DNA of 64,000 bases, taken from assembly GCA_965223035.1 (NCBI GenBank), contig OZ244980.1, positions 4,960,001-5,024,000 on the forward strand, given 5' to 3'. Under the pieces are notes generated by a model, which saw nothing but the letters and a program-made list of their open reading frames with translations, made no database searches and was not told where the DNA came from. The position numbers and the translations under genes were made by a program. Shown in pieces: positions 26,136 to 35,256 of this stretch. This DNA comes from CAMDPA01 sp965223035 (GTDB lineage: Bacteria; Pseudomonadota; Alphaproteobacteria; Rhizobiales; Hyphomicrobiaceae). How positions within the stretch are numbered: position 1 is the stretch's first letter; each line of letters opens with the position of its first letter.

Positions 26136-27787
26136 TCGCGGACGGCCTGATTGATGTCCTTGGTATCGGCGAATTGAATTTCTGGGCTGCGCTCCATGGT
26201 CCATTTCAAATTGAAGGTGGAGCTCGCCAGATAGACGTGATCACCATCGATATCGGTTGCGATCGATGCCCGGTTCTTGGCGATGAAGCGCTGCAGTTCG
26301 GCCGGGTCCGCGGCGGAAATCCAACGCACCGCCTCGCACGGTGCCGCCTCGAAGCCGGTGGGCAGGCCGTACTCATTGCCCAGCCGATCGGCCAGCACGT
26401 CGAGCTGCAAGGCACCGATCACACCGACCACCGGCTGCGTTCCGTCGAGCGGCGAGAACAGCTGCACGACCCCCTCCTCGGCCATTTCGCGCAGGGCGTC
26501 TTTCAGCTTTTTGGCGCGGATCGCATCGTCGAGCCGAATGCGGCGCAGGATCTCCGGGGCGAAGCATGGAATGCCGAGAAACACCAGGTCCTCACCCTCG
26601 CTCAGCGCGTCGCCGATCCGCAGCTGCCCCTTGTTGGGAATGCCGACCACGTCACCGGCGTAGGCCTCCTCCGCCAACGCGCGATCCTGGGCGAAAAAGA
26701 ACTGCGGCGCCACCAACGCCATGGTCTTGCCGGTGCGCACCAGCTTGACCTTCATGCCGCGCGTCAAGCGACCGGAGCAGACCCGCATGAAGGCGATGCG
26801 GTCGCGGTGGTTCGGGTCCATGTTGGCCTGGATTTTAAACACGATACCGCTCATCGCCGGCTCGGCCGCGTCGACCATTCGGGTGGCGGCCTGCTGGCTG
26901 CGCGGAGACGGCGCATAGGCCACCAGCGCGTCGAGCAAGTCGCGCACCCCAAAATTTTTGAGTGCACTGCCGAAATAGACCGGCGTCAACGTGCCCGCCC
27001 GGAACGCGTTCACGTCGAACGGCGGGCAGGCATCACGCACCAGCGCCAATTCCTCCCGCCAGTGCTCGCGCCGGCCTTCCTCAACGAGTGCCATCAGCGC
27101 CGGATCGTCGGCGCCGGTGACGGGCACGCCGTCTGCGTCCATATCCGGCTGTCGCACACAACCGCTCAACAGATCATAGGTGCCGCGAAACGACCGACCT
27201 TGACCGATCGGCCACACCATCGGCGTGGTATCCAGCGCCAGTTGGCTGGCGACCTCATCGATCAACTCGAGCGGCTCGCGGCTTTCCCGGTCCATCTTGT
27301 TGACGAAAGTGACGATCGGGATATCGCGCAGCCGGCAGATCTCGAACAGTTTCAGCGTGCGCGGCTCGATCCCCTTGGCCGCGTCGATCACCATGATCGC
27401 CGAATCGACCGCGGTCAGCGTCCGATAGGTATGGTCGGAAAAATCCTCGTGGCCGGGCGTATCCAACAGGTTGAAGACCGTATTGTCATACTCGAACGTC
27501 ATCACCGACGTGACCACCGAGATGCCGCGCTCGCGCTCGATCGCCATCCAATCGGAGCGCGTATTGCGCTTATCCTTTTTCGCCTTGACCTGGCCGGCCA
27601 GCTGGATCGCGCCGCCGAATAACAACAGCTTTTCGGTCAGCGTCGTCTTGCCCGCGTCAGGGTGGGAGATGATCGCGAACGTGCGGCGGCGCGTGATCTC
27701 GCGGGCAATGCGGTCATCCGCCTTGCCCGGCGCGGCTGCGGTGGTTTCCGCGATGGCCCCGTTGGCCTCCAATTCGAGTTCGTCCAC
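26132..27787 (-). CDS. prfC: Peptide chain release factor 3
   Basis: The protein is RF3, a translational GTPase that removes RF1/RF2 from the ribosome after peptide release. G1 is ISHPDAGKTT, the switch region is RGISVVTSVM, G3 is DTPGHEDFSDHTYR, G4 is FVNKMDRE and the C-terminal RF3 domain follows (LGNEYGLPTGFEAAPCEAVR). I chose a GTG start at 27787 (VDELELEANGAIAE), preceded by AAGAGGA at 6-7 bases. It gives 551 residues, near the 529 of Escherichia coli RF3. The longer frame to 27994 begins with atypical sequence. The stop TAG lies in the end of a family A repeat. Confidence 0.94.
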   Translation of the reverse strand: MDELELEANGAIAETTAAAPGKADDRIAREITRRRTFAIISHPDAGKTTLTEKLLLFGGAIQLAGQVKAKKDKRNTRSDWMAIERERGISVVTSVMTFEYDNTVFNLLDTPGHEDFSDHTYRTLTAVDSAIMVIDAAKGIEPRTLKLFEICRLRDIPIVTFVNKMDRESREPLELIDEVASQLALDTTPMVWPIGQGRSFRGTYDLLSGCVRQPDMDADGVPVTGADDPALMALVEEGRREHWREELALVRDACPPFDVNAFRAGTLTPVYFGSALKNFGVRDLLDALVAYAPSPRSQQAATRMVDAAEPAMSGIVFKIQANMDPNHRDRIAFMRVCSGRLTRGMKVKLVRTGKTMALVAPQFFFAQDRALAEEAYAGDVVGIPNKGQLRIGDALSEGEDLVFLGIPCFAPEILRRIRLDDAIRAKKLKDALREMAEEGVVQLFSPLDGTQPVVGVIGALQLDVLADRLGNEYGLPTGFEAAPCEAVRWISAADPAELQRFIAKNRASIATDIDGDHVYLASSTFNLKWTMERSPEIQFADTKDINQAVRD

Positions 27788-28527
27788 AATGGTCCTCTTG
27801 CCTGCAGCATCGTGTGCCAAAACCGTTGCGACCGCGCACAAACCCGGGCGTCGGCCGGGCCGAACGCCGCGACGACGCCAGGATCGACAGCCAACGCGCC
27901 CGTGCCAACCGCGGCCTCGGCCTAGCCAGAGCCAGCCATGGCCGACGGCGCAGCTCAGTCGGAAACGGAAAATATTTGGACCCCTACATAGCACGGTTCG
28001 CGCGCTTTGATGAGGCCACCCTAGAGCAACCTGCCTTTAATCGGAATCGGAACGATCCCGATTAAAGGCAGAAAGTTGCTCTACACTTTAAGAGCGATCA
28101 TCTTTGCGCCTTAAATCGGAACCGGCGCAATTGGAATCGGCGTTGCGGTTCCGATTTAAGGCGCGATGATCTAGCCTAAGCCCCGCCGCGCGCCCCATGT
28201 CCTCCCGGACCATGGCGGCCTGATGACCGACTGCCGGCGGCGGCAACGGCGCTATCGGTGCCGCCCGGCACCGCCGAATCATGGTTTCCGCCAAAGCATC
28301 GCGATCCAGATCGGAGGGGAGCTGTTGAACCGCCCACAAGCGCGTGCGGCAATTCGATCACTCCTGCCCTTGGCGGACCGGCCTAACCCGTCCGCTCGCC
28401 GCCCGACCTGCCGCATAAGCGTGCGATCGGATGGCCGGTTGAGGAGCGCAACGGTCCCAGCCAACTCCCAAACGCCATAATGTTGGCGTCCGCGTGCATC
28501 ACCGCTGCATTTTGCATCACCGCTGCA
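27788..28527. other. 740-bp gene-free stretch
   Basis: It holds a full family A repeat (28021-28174) and an 18-bp direct repeat at 28495-28530. I see no supported gene between prfC and the ATPase gene. Confidence 0.5.
28021..28174. repeat. CTAG-bounded palindromic repeat, family A, full copy, inverted
   Basis: It is in the opposite orientation to the 25982 copy (module 2 first) and almost identical to it. Both ends are CTAG. Confidence 0.85.
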
Positions 28528-28530
28528 TTA
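28495..28530. repeat. 18-bp direct repeat, 2 copies
   Basis: TGCATCACCGCTGCATTT occurs twice in tandem (the second copy ends TTA). The second copy overlaps the stop codon (TAA) of the ATPase gene. Confidence 0.9.
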
Positions 28531-29673
28531 CGGCTCGTCATCGTCAGCGTAGGCGCCCGACACTTTCAGCCCCTCGATTCCGGTCGCGCCGGCGGACTTG
28601 AGCACCCGCCGCGCCGGCCGGCCGGTTTGCTCGCGCAGGTGGTGCGCCAAAGCGTCCGAGTGGGTGACGATCCAGATCCGGGTGTGCCGCGCGGCGCCAG
28701 CGATCAGACGCGCCAGCGGTGCCAGCAGCGAGGGATGCAGGCTCGCCTCCGGCTCATTGAGCGCGATCAGCGGCGGCGATCGGTAGCCCAGCAGCGCGCC
28801 GAGCAGGCACAGATACTTGAGCGTGCCATCCGACAGCTCAAGGGCGGAGAACGGGCGTGGCATATCCGGGAAGGCCATGCTGATCCGGCACCAGCTGCCC
28901 GCGTCATCAGCTTCAAGGCACGCACCGGGAAACGCGTCTTCGATGGCGGCGTCCAGCTCCGCCGTATCCTCGCGAATCACCGACAGCGTGGCCAGCACCG
29001 CCGCCAGATCGCGACCATCGGGCGCCAGCGTCGGCGTTGTGATCGCGTGGCATGGGTGACGTATCGGCGAGCCGGCGTCGGTGCGAAAATCATGATAGAG
29101 CCGCCATTCCAGCATTTCGCGGCGAACCGCCTCGAGCTCCGGATAGCGGGCGCCGTCGCGAAAGGCGGCAAGCGCCGTCTCCGAAGGCAGCACCGCGTTC
29201 TTATGGCTCTCCCGCGCGCCCTGGTCGTTTCGCAGTGTCACCAACGGCCCCTTACGCTCCATCATCACCACGTCGCGGCGGCCCTGGCGGACAATCAAAC
29301 GCTCTTCCTTGATCAGCGGCTCCAGCGTGAACGCCGCCTCGGCCGGTTGGCGCAGGCCGATTTCGACCTCGTAGGCGTGCGGCAGGCCAACCTCGATGCC
29401 GTATGCCAAATCTTCGAATTGCGCCTTGAGGACCAGCCTGACCGGCCCGCGTCCAGAACGTGGACCGGCCCACAGCACCGATTCAAGTCCGCCTTCTGCG
29501 GCGATCGCGCGCGTGATCGTCGCGTCGGCGGCGCACCGCAGCAGCGCCAATGCTTTGTAAAGGTTGGTCTTACCGACGCCGTTGGCGCCGACGAACACAC
29601 TCAACGGCTCGACCGGCAGCGACAGCCGGCGCACCGAGCGGTAGTTTTGGATCGCAATGGCGGTAAGTTGCAT
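28528..29673 (-). CDS. AAA-family (OLD/RecF-like) ATPase
   Basis: The 381-residue protein is an ABC-type ATPase of the AAA_21/OLD group. It has NYRSVRRLSLPVEPLSVFVG with Walker A GANGVGKTN, the ABC signature LSDGTLKYLCLLGALL, Walker B PPLIALNEPEASLHP and the His-switch IVTHSDALAHHL. No TOPRIM domain is seen at the C-terminus, which ends with a short DDDEP tail. Relatives occur in DNA repair and phage defence (paired with nucleases), but no partner gene is adjacent, so a role is not assigned. The start ATG 29673 puts the usual IxIxNYRS motif at the N-terminus. Confidence 0.88.
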   Translation of the reverse strand: MQLTAIAIQNYRSVRRLSLPVEPLSVFVGANGVGKTNLYKALALLRCAADATITRAIAAEGGLESVLWAGPRSGRGPVRLVLKAQFEDLAYGIEVGLPHAYEVEIGLRQPAEAAFTLEPLIKEERLIVRQGRRDVVMMERKGPLVTLRNDQGARESHKNAVLPSETALAAFRDGARYPELEAVRREMLEWRLYHDFRTDAGSPIRHPCHAITTPTLAPDGRDLAAVLATLSVIREDTAELDAAIEDAFPGACLEADDAGSWCRISMAFPDMPRPFSALELSDGTLKYLCLLGALLGYRSPPLIALNEPEASLHPSLLAPLARLIAGAARHTRIWIVTHSDALAHHLREQTGRPARRVLKSAGATGIEGLKVSGAYADDDEP

Positions 29674-29787
29674 CGGGCGGCTCCAACGCGATCATGTCCG
29701 CCTTGGGCGAAACCGCCGCTGAACGACCCAGAGCATACCTGACGTTTTGAACCGGGAACATCCCTGACACGATTGCTCGTCGACTTC

Positions 29788-30222
29788 GGCCTGTCTGACC
29801 GGTGAGCGCCGCCGCCAACGCGGCGGAGCGAAGCGGTGGAACAGGCCTTCCGCGTCAATCAATCCCAGCCGACGATCGCAAAAGCGCTCCAGGTACCCGC
29901 CGCCTTCAACTTCCGCGATCGCCACGACGTCGCCCGTTAAGGCCTGGCCAATGACCGCCGGTTCGCCGCGCCATGTTCGCCGCGCCATGTGATGGTCCCG
30001 TCGGTGCGCACCGTCGTAGCTGATGGTCGGCAGCTCGATGCCGGGCTCGTCGAGCGCCAAGCGCGCCCGGATCTTGTTCGGACCAAAGCGCGGAAAACGC
30101 CGGCGCACGCCAACGATCGCCACAATCATCTCAGCGGACGTCGCATGCGGACACCGTCCTAGCGCGCGGCTCAGGTCATCAAACCAGCGTTCGCCACCAT
30201 CCGCCCGACGGCGCTGCCACAC
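29788..30222 (-). mobile_element. IS481-family transposase remnant, internal deletion
   Basis: The minus-strand frame reads ERWFDDLSRALGRCPHATSA, then FGPNKIRARLALDEPGIELP, the N-terminal DNA-binding region of IS481-type transposases. It joins directly to the C-terminal segment TISYDGAHRRDHHMARRTWR, then GLIDAEGLFHRFAPP. The whole DDE catalytic core is missing, and the extreme N-terminus is replaced by a family A repeat. About 245 bp at the 29788-30032 side are nearly identical to the remnant at 52902-53148. The element is non-functional. Confidence 0.8.
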
Positions 30223-30285
30223 CTAGATCATCGCGCCTTTAATCGGGATCGTTCCGATCCCGATTAAAGGCAGAAAGTTGCTCTA
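30223..30285. repeat. CTAG-bounded palindromic repeat, family A, short chimera
   Basis: It starts CTAGATCATCGCGCCTTTAA and ends AGTTGCTCTAA. Like the 19559 and 34862 copies it fuses the left half of module 1 to module 2. The right end has lost the final G of CTAG. Confidence 0.75.
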
Positions 30286-30460
30286 AAAGGTGGCTCGACG
30301 GATGTCCTATCGCTGCCACAAGCCGACGACCGTGAACGCCCCGCTCGCGTACGCCCCAAACAACTCTATACGCCGTTCCAGCCGACAGGTCCCCTTGAAG
30401 GGCATCGCTCGAACCTCCCGTGGCTTCGCGCTCACCTCACCTGGCAGGGCTGCTCCCGGC

Positions 30461-30595
30461 CTGAAATGTCAAGGATGTCCCCGGTTCATACCGGACCCGG
30501 CACGCTCCCCCTCCAGGCCACCCTATCGGAGCGTTGTGTGGGTCGCCTGGTGGGGAAGCGTGCCGGCAGGGCTCATTCGCCTCAGGCAAACATGA
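30461..30595. repeat. Palindromic intergenic repeat, family B, diverged
   Basis: Landmarks are GGCACGCTCCCCCTCCAGGC, GGTGGGGAAGCGTGCCGGCA and a terminal GGGCTCATTCGCCTCAGGCA. The copy is diverged, so its limits are approximate. Confidence 0.4.
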
Positions 30596-30837
30596 CCAAG
30601 GCGCAGCAACGCGTGCGCGTGCGGCGCGCAAGCGGGTTGACGGAGCCGCCGACGGCATGCCGCCGCCGCAGCAAAGCGGCTCGTGGTTGCCAGTGGTCGA
30701 TCCCAATGCCCGTGGTCGCGTTTGCGCTTGTGCAGGCCGAGCCAAGCCGGCCCATGTCCTCAGCTTTTGAGCATCTGGGGTTCCGAACAGGTGCAGGGTT
30801 GGGTAGTTTTGTCGCGCACCGGTTCCGCGATGACTTG

Positions 30838-30975
30838 GGCTAGATCATGCTTGCCTGAGGCGGATGAGCCCTGCCGGCCCGATCCCCAGCCCTTCCACCC
30901 AACGACAAGATGTTGTGGGTGGCCGGGAGGGAGCGGAATGGTTCCAGCCAACGCTCAAACGCTCTACGACGGCAG
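30838..30975. repeat. Palindromic intergenic repeat, family B, inverted
   Basis: It begins GGGCTAGATCATGCTTGCCT, continues GAGGCGGATGAGCCCTGCCG, and ends GGAGCGGAATGGTTCCAGCC. It is the reverse orientation of the copy at 19655. Confidence 0.5.
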
Positions 30976-30999
30976 AGATCGAGACCCGGGAGGATGGAT

Positions 31000-31437
31000 G
31001 TGACCGAGAAACTGATCACCAGACTTGCTGCCTTAGCGTGCGGTGCCTTGATGATGGGGGCCGTGAATGCGGTCGCCCCGGTTTTGCTGAGCTTCCCAGC
31101 GATGGCGCAGGACGCGGACAACGGCAAACGCGTGTGGCGGCGTTGTCGCGCTTGCCACGACATCGGGCCGCGCGCGCGCAACAAGGTCGGGCCGATCCTC
31201 ACCGGCATCGTCGGGCGCAAGGCCGGCTCGGTCGAAGGCTACAATTATTCACGGGCCAACCGGGCGGCCGGCAAAAAAGGCCTGGTTTGGACCGAGGACG
31301 TGTTGCTCGAGTACTTGAAAAAGCCGCGCAGTTTCATGCCCGGCACCAAAATGGCCTTTGCCGGCTTGCGAAACGAGGACGATCGCAGGGACTTGATCGC
31401 GTACATCAAGCAGGCATCCGAGCCCGCGGGTAAGTGA
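31000..31437 (+). CDS. Small class I cytochrome c, periplasmic
   Basis: The protein has a signal peptide (LAALACGALMMGAVNAVAPV..., cleavage near PAMAQD), a single heme c site CRACH and the distal methionine in RSFMPGTKMAFAG. It follows the mitochondrial-type/cytochrome c2 template of alphaproteobacteria (VGPILTGIVGRKAGS, FPx-type YNYSRAN, DLIAYIK). It shuttles electrons in the periplasm. The start is likely GTG 31000 because GGGAGG at 30988-30993 is 6 bases away; the ATG at 30994 abuts that Shine-Dalgarno sequence. This gives 145 residues. Confidence 0.9.
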   Translation: MTEKLITRLAALACGALMMGAVNAVAPVLLSFPAMAQDADNGKRVWRRCRACHDIGPRARNKVGPILTGIVGRKAGSVEGYNYSRANRAAGKKGLVWTEDVLLEYLKKPRSFMPGTKMAFAGLRNEDDRRDLIAYIKQASEPAGK

Positions 31438-31804
31438 TGAAGCCGGGCAGGTACGGGCCGTCGCGCGACCTTGACCCGGCTGTGGTGACCCGGCTGCGGT
31501 CCGGGGGGGATCCATGCGTGCGATCGGTAGCGCCGGCGAGGCTTACCATGACAGGCCGTGCCGGCGATCCTGCAGCGTGTCGGAAGAAGCGGGGCCGGCG
31601 CGCCAATCCGCCAAAGGCGGACATGATCGAGCAAGTGGCTCGCCGTGGGCTCGTTTCTCGCAGCGAACTTGACCGCCTTGCGATTTGACCTTGATGTGTT
31701 GCTGTATTGTCCGGTGATTGACCTTGAGATGAAGCTGCCAGCTTCGCCCTTTTCGCCCAACATCCATTGAGGCGGCAGAGTCTACGCTGCCGACGGCCAG
31801 CCCC
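31438..31804. other. Gene-free stretch
   Basis: It contains a family B-like piece near 31578-31635 (GAAGCGGGGCCGGC, then CCAATCCGCCAAAGGCGGACAT). No gene is supported. Confidence 0.45.
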
Positions 31805-32578
31805 ATGTCCGAGTCGCAACGCGTTCAGCCCCAGGTCGGTCTGTTTGTGACCTGCCTGGTCGACTTGTTCAGGCCGAGTGTGGGCTTTGCGGCCTTGCGG
31901 CTGTTGGAGCTGGCCGGTTGCCGGGTCAGGGTGCCGACCGGTCAGACCTGCTGCGGTCAGCCCGCTTACAACGCCGGTGATCGGTCCGATGCCATCAGCC
32001 TGGCCAAGCAAACCATCCAAGCCTTTGCCGATGATGACTATATCGTGGCGCCGTCCGGCTCGTGTGCCGGCATGCTCAAACACCACTATCCGAGCTTGCT
32101 CGCCGATGACGCGGACTGGTCCGGCCGTGCACTGTCCTTCAGCGAACGCGTCTACGAGTTGACGGCGTTCCTGGTCGATGTGCGGGGACTGGAAGCCGTC
32201 AACACGGCGTTGACCGCACGTGCCACCTATCACGATAGTTGTACCGGTCTGCGCGAATTGGGGGTGCGCGAGCAACCCCGCAAGCTGTTGGCCACGGTCG
32301 AAGGCCTCGAACTGGTCGACATGGCCGAATGCGAACGATGTTGTGGCTTTGGGGGCACATTCTCCGTGAAATTTCCCGACATCTCCGCTGCGATGCTTGA
32401 TGCAAAATTGGCGCACGCGTTGGCGGTCACGCCAGATCTGGTGCTGGCGGGCGATCTTGGATGCTTGATGAACATGGCGGGCCGACTTTCGCGTCGAGGC
32501 TCCGACATCGCCGTCCGACATGTTGCGGAGGTGCTGGCCGGGGAGTTGGCCGACCCGCCGATCGGTCGCGGCGATTGA
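31805..32578 (+). CDS. (Fe-S)-binding protein of the LutA/YkgE (CCG domain) family
   Basis: The 257-residue protein carries two CCG domains: CLVDLFRPSVGFAALRLLEL with TCCGQPAYNAGD, and YHDSCTGLRELG with CERCCGFGGTFSVKFPDISA. In LutABC (lactate oxidation) and related systems this subunit holds Fe-S clusters and interacts with LutB. Here no lutB or lutC gene is adjacent, so the protein is an orphan whose partner lies outside the window. The start at 31805 gives the usual N-terminus (QVGLFVTCLVD). Confidence 0.9.
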   Translation: MSESQRVQPQVGLFVTCLVDLFRPSVGFAALRLLELAGCRVRVPTGQTCCGQPAYNAGDRSDAISLAKQTIQAFADDDYIVAPSGSCAGMLKHHYPSLLADDADWSGRALSFSERVYELTAFLVDVRGLEAVNTALTARATYHDSCTGLRELGVREQPRKLLATVEGLELVDMAECERCCGFGGTFSVKFPDISAAMLDAKLAHALAVTPDLVLAGDLGCLMNMAGRLSRRGSDIAVRHVAEVLAGELADPPIGRGD

Positions 32579-32925
32579 GCGGCTGCGTTCGCAAGCCGGA
32601 CAACCTTGGGTGAAGGAGCAGGTGAGCTGGCCGGATCATCACCTCTGATGATTGAAGCGTGTCAGAGTGAGCTGGAACCCTCCCGCCCCCCAACCGGCCA
32701 CCCAATGACCCGACGCGGTGGGTTGCCGGGCGGGGTAGCACACTGGCAAGGCTCATCCGCTTCAGGTGGGAATATCTAGAGCAACCTGCGTTTAATCGGA
32801 ATCGGAACGATCCCGATTAAACGCAGAAAGTTGCTCACCACTTTAAGAGCGATCATCTGTGCGCCTTTAATCGGAACCGGCGCAATTGGAATCGGCGTTG
32901 CGGTTCCGATTTAAGGCGCGATGAT
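32579..32925. other. Repeat-filled gap
   Basis: It is occupied by a family B copy (about 32655-32775) followed directly by a full family A copy (32776-32929). No gene is supported. Confidence 0.55.
32655..32775. repeat. Palindromic intergenic repeat, family B
   Basis: It begins near GAAGCGTGTCAGAGTGAGCT and GGAACCCTCCCGCCCC, and ends GGCAAGGCTCATCCGCTTCA. It abuts the family A repeat at 32776. Confidence 0.55.
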
Positions 32926-32929
32926 CTAG
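32776..32929. repeat. CTAG-bounded palindromic repeat, family A, full copy, inverted
   Basis: Same orientation as 28021 with a few differences (GCGTTTAA for GCCTTTAA). Its right CTAG holds the TAG stop codon of the small Cys-rich gene (32926-32928). Confidence 0.85.
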
Positions 32930-33141
32930 CGACGCACGCAACGCTGCAGGCACGCCCGGTACTGCGCATCGCAGGATGGCGATCCCTTGGTCGCGATTCG
33001 ACATTGATTGTACTGGGCCAAGCAGGCGCTACGACAGGATCCTTGCGCGAGAACACAGCTGCTGTCCGCCGCCAAGCCGGTCGCGACGACGGCCAGAACC
33101 ACCGCTGCCGCAGCAAGCCAACCGTGTTTTGCTGTCACCAC
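32926..33141 (-). CDS. Small secreted Cys-rich protein
   Basis: The 71-residue protein starts MVTAKHGWLAAAAVVLAVVA, a signal peptide that probably ends around GLAADS. The mature part has seven cysteines (SSCVLAQGSCRSACLAQYNQ, then CRIATKGSPSCDAQYRACLQ, RC) in spacing suggestive of disulphide bonds in the periplasm. I do not recognise a characterised family. The stop codon is in the end of a family A repeat, so the C-terminus (CVRR) may have been defined by that element. The lack of a strong RBS leaves some doubt. Confidence 0.55.
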   Translation of the reverse strand: MVTAKHGWLAAAAVVLAVVATGLAADSSCVLAQGSCRSACLAQYNQCRIATKGSPSCDAQYRACLQRCVRR

Positions 33142-33295
33142 CCTGTTGTTCCCTCACGCATCGTCGTCGCGCACGGTCGTCCCCAGCCTGTGCCGCGCTT
33201 CGGCCTCTGTCGTACTCAAACCAATAACCTTCAGGCGATGAATGGCGCCTGAACCGGAGTTCCCAACCATCATCTCGCCAACGCCGGTGCTGCAA

Positions 33296-34678
33296 CTAAA
33301 TTGCTTGATCTTCGTATACATTTTCCACTGACTCGCGCCATTCGGTCGAAAACCGCGCGATCAGATCGTCGGCAGGCGCCAGGCCTCGCTCGATCGTCGT
33401 TTCGACGAATTCGAGGTACTGTGTCTCATCAGCACCACTCTCATCTAGCCGTGCGCGCGCGCTAAGGCCGGTGCGGGCGATGGCGACGGCCTCGCGCGCA
33501 ATATCCAGCACGGTTAGGTTTCGGATGCGGGCGGCGAGACCCGCCTTCGGCACGCTGTCACGCAAATCCAGCCGTTCCTCGCTTGTCCAGTCCTTCACCA
33601 AATCCCAGGCCGCGGCCAGGGCGCTGTCGTCATACAGCACGCCGACCCAGAACGCGGGCAGCGCCAGAATCCGGCTCTCCCCACCGCCGTCGGCGCCGCG
33701 CATTTCAAGAAAACGTTTGAGCCGAACGTCTGGAAACAGCGTGGTCAAGTGATCGGACCAGTCGTCCGCGGTCGGGTGCTCCCCGGGTAGCTGGGGCAGA
33801 CGTCCGGCCATGAAATCCCGAAACGAGGCGCCGGCGGCATCGATATAAGAACCGCCGCGATAGACGAAGTACATGGGTACATCGAGCGCGTACTCGACGT
33901 AGCGCTCAAATCCCATCCCGCTCTCGAATGCGAACGGCAACACGCCGGTGCGATTGGGATCGGTGTGGCGCCATACCTCCGCGCGCATCGATTTGAAGCC
34001 GTTGAGCTGGCCCTCGGTGAACGGCGAGGCCGCAAACATGGCGGTGGCGATCGGCTGCAAGGCCAGCGAAACCCGCAGCTTGCGGACCATGTCCGCCTCA
34101 TCGGCGAAATCGAGATTAACTTGAATGGTGGCCGTGCGGTACATCATGTCCAGACCGCGAGTGCCGACGGTCGGCATATAGTCGCTCATGACGGCATAGC
34201 GGGCCTTGGGCATGCGCGGCATATCCTGCAGCCGCGCTGTCGGCGTGAAGCCGAGCCCCAGAAAGCCGACACCCAGAACGCGACCGGCCTCGCGTACCTG
34301 GGTCAGGTGCCGTCGCGTTTCCGATGCGGTCTCATGTAGGTTGGCCAGGGGCGCACCGGACAGCTCGAACTGGCCACCCGGCTCCAGGGAGATGGTCTCT
34401 GACGGTTCCCCGGGCGGGCGTCGCAACGCGATCGTTTTTCCGCTCTCGATGATCGGAAGCCAGCCGTAGCGGCGCACCAACTCATCCATCAGCGCGCGAA
34501 TGCCGTCGGGTTCATCATAGCCGGCGGGCCGATGGTCGGCGCGCTTGAACACAAACTTCTCGTGCTCAGTGCCGATCAGCCACTGCGGCTTGGGCTTCGA
34601 GCCGGCCGCCAGCCAAGCCACAAGTTCATCGCGCGAGCCGATCGTCGGGCTCGGCGCTCCCTGCTGGCGAGTCGACAT
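33296..34678 (-). CDS. gshA: Glutamate-cysteine ligase (plant-type GCS)
   Basis: The 460-residue protein is the first enzyme of glutathione synthesis (glutamate + cysteine + ATP). Family landmarks are LIGTEHEKFVFKR, TISLEPGGQFELSGAPLANL, LGLGFTPTARLQDMPRMPKA and GTRGLDMMYRTATIQVNLDF. This plant-type GCS is standard in alphaproteobacteria. I chose the ATG at 34678 (MSTRQQGAPSP) because AAGGAC lies 6 bases upstream; the longer frame starts at 34702. It is monocistronic in the window. Confidence 0.95.
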   Translation of the reverse strand: MSTRQQGAPSPTIGSRDELVAWLAAGSKPKPQWLIGTEHEKFVFKRADHRPAGYDEPDGIRALMDELVRRYGWLPIIESGKTIALRRPPGEPSETISLEPGGQFELSGAPLANLHETASETRRHLTQVREAGRVLGVGFLGLGFTPTARLQDMPRMPKARYAVMSDYMPTVGTRGLDMMYRTATIQVNLDFADEADMVRKLRVSLALQPIATAMFAASPFTEGQLNGFKSMRAEVWRHTDPNRTGVLPFAFESGMGFERYVEYALDVPMYFVYRGGSYIDAAGASFRDFMAGRLPQLPGEHPTADDWSDHLTTLFPDVRLKRFLEMRGADGGGESRILALPAFWVGVLYDDSALAAAWDLVKDWTSEERLDLRDSVPKAGLAARIRNLTVLDIAREAVAIARTGLSARARLDESGADETQYLEFVETTIERGLAPADDLIARFSTEWRESVENVYEDQAI

Positions 34679-34861
34679 ACTATGTCCTTCTGACCGTGGC
34701 ATTTCGGGCGTCGGCTGTCATCGCCGGTGACCTGCACCTTATGGCGGGCCGGCCTCGCCCGACAAGGCTTCAAATTGTGCCGGCTCGCGGTCGCTCTGGG
34801 GGCCGCCATCGATGCCGTCCGCCGCGCACCGCGGAACCGGCTCATGCGTGTCGGAGCGTAC

Positions 34862-34921
34862 CAGATCATCGCGCCTTTGATCGGGATCGTTCCGATTCCG
34901 ATCAAAGGCAGGTTGCTCTAG
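34862..34921. repeat. CTAG-bounded palindromic repeat, family A, short chimera
   Basis: It joins a module 1 left end (AGATCATCGCGCC, with the left CTAG mutated to CCAG) to module 2 and ends TTGCTCTAG. Confidence 0.75.
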
Positions 34922-34927
34922 AACTGG

Positions 34928-34993
34928 CCCGCTCCCCGCCCGCTCCCCGCCCGCTCCCCGCCCGCTCCCCGCCCGCTCCCCGCCCGCTCCCCG
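34928..34993. repeat. 11-bp tandem repeat, 6 copies
   Basis: The unit CCCGCTCCCCG is repeated six times without change. This GC-only array lies directly after the family A element. Confidence 0.95.
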
Positions 34994-35256
34994 CCCGGCC
35001 ACCCCCGGCTACCCCCCGGCTACCCAATGGTACGCTGGTGTGGGCGGTTGGGCGGGTGAGCGAGCGGGTTGAAGTTCACAACGTAAGGCTTTAGACGACT
35101 GATCGGGTCGACGTGCAGCGGCGTTGAGGGGCGCCCGGCGAACGTCTACGGCCGCGGGATGCGACGGGAGCGGGGAGCGAATGGAGGGTCCAATCGAATA
35201 AAATTGGCGGGCCAAGAAGCCCGCCTGCGTCTGGGATCAATGGAGACCTATGTCGC

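Larger units (their letters stand above)
30286..30999. other. Gene-free stretch with two family B-like copies
   Basis: Between the IS481 remnant and the cytochrome gene I see no supported CDS. Family B sequences lie at about 30461-30595 (forward) and 30838-30975 (reverse). Confidence 0.5.
34679..35256. other. Repeat-rich gap
   Basis: It holds the family A short copy (34862-34921) and an 11-bp tandem array (34928-34993), plus GC-rich sequence to 35256. No gene is supported. Confidence 0.55.

Noticed and set aside
26174..27622. Long 482-residue plus-strand frame over prfC
   Set aside because: It is antisense to a well-conserved RF3 gene and follows its codon pattern; a shadow ORF.
27788..27994. 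N-terminal extension of RF3
   Set aside because: Extension is unlike any RF3 N-terminus and a GTG with a good RBS lies at 27787.
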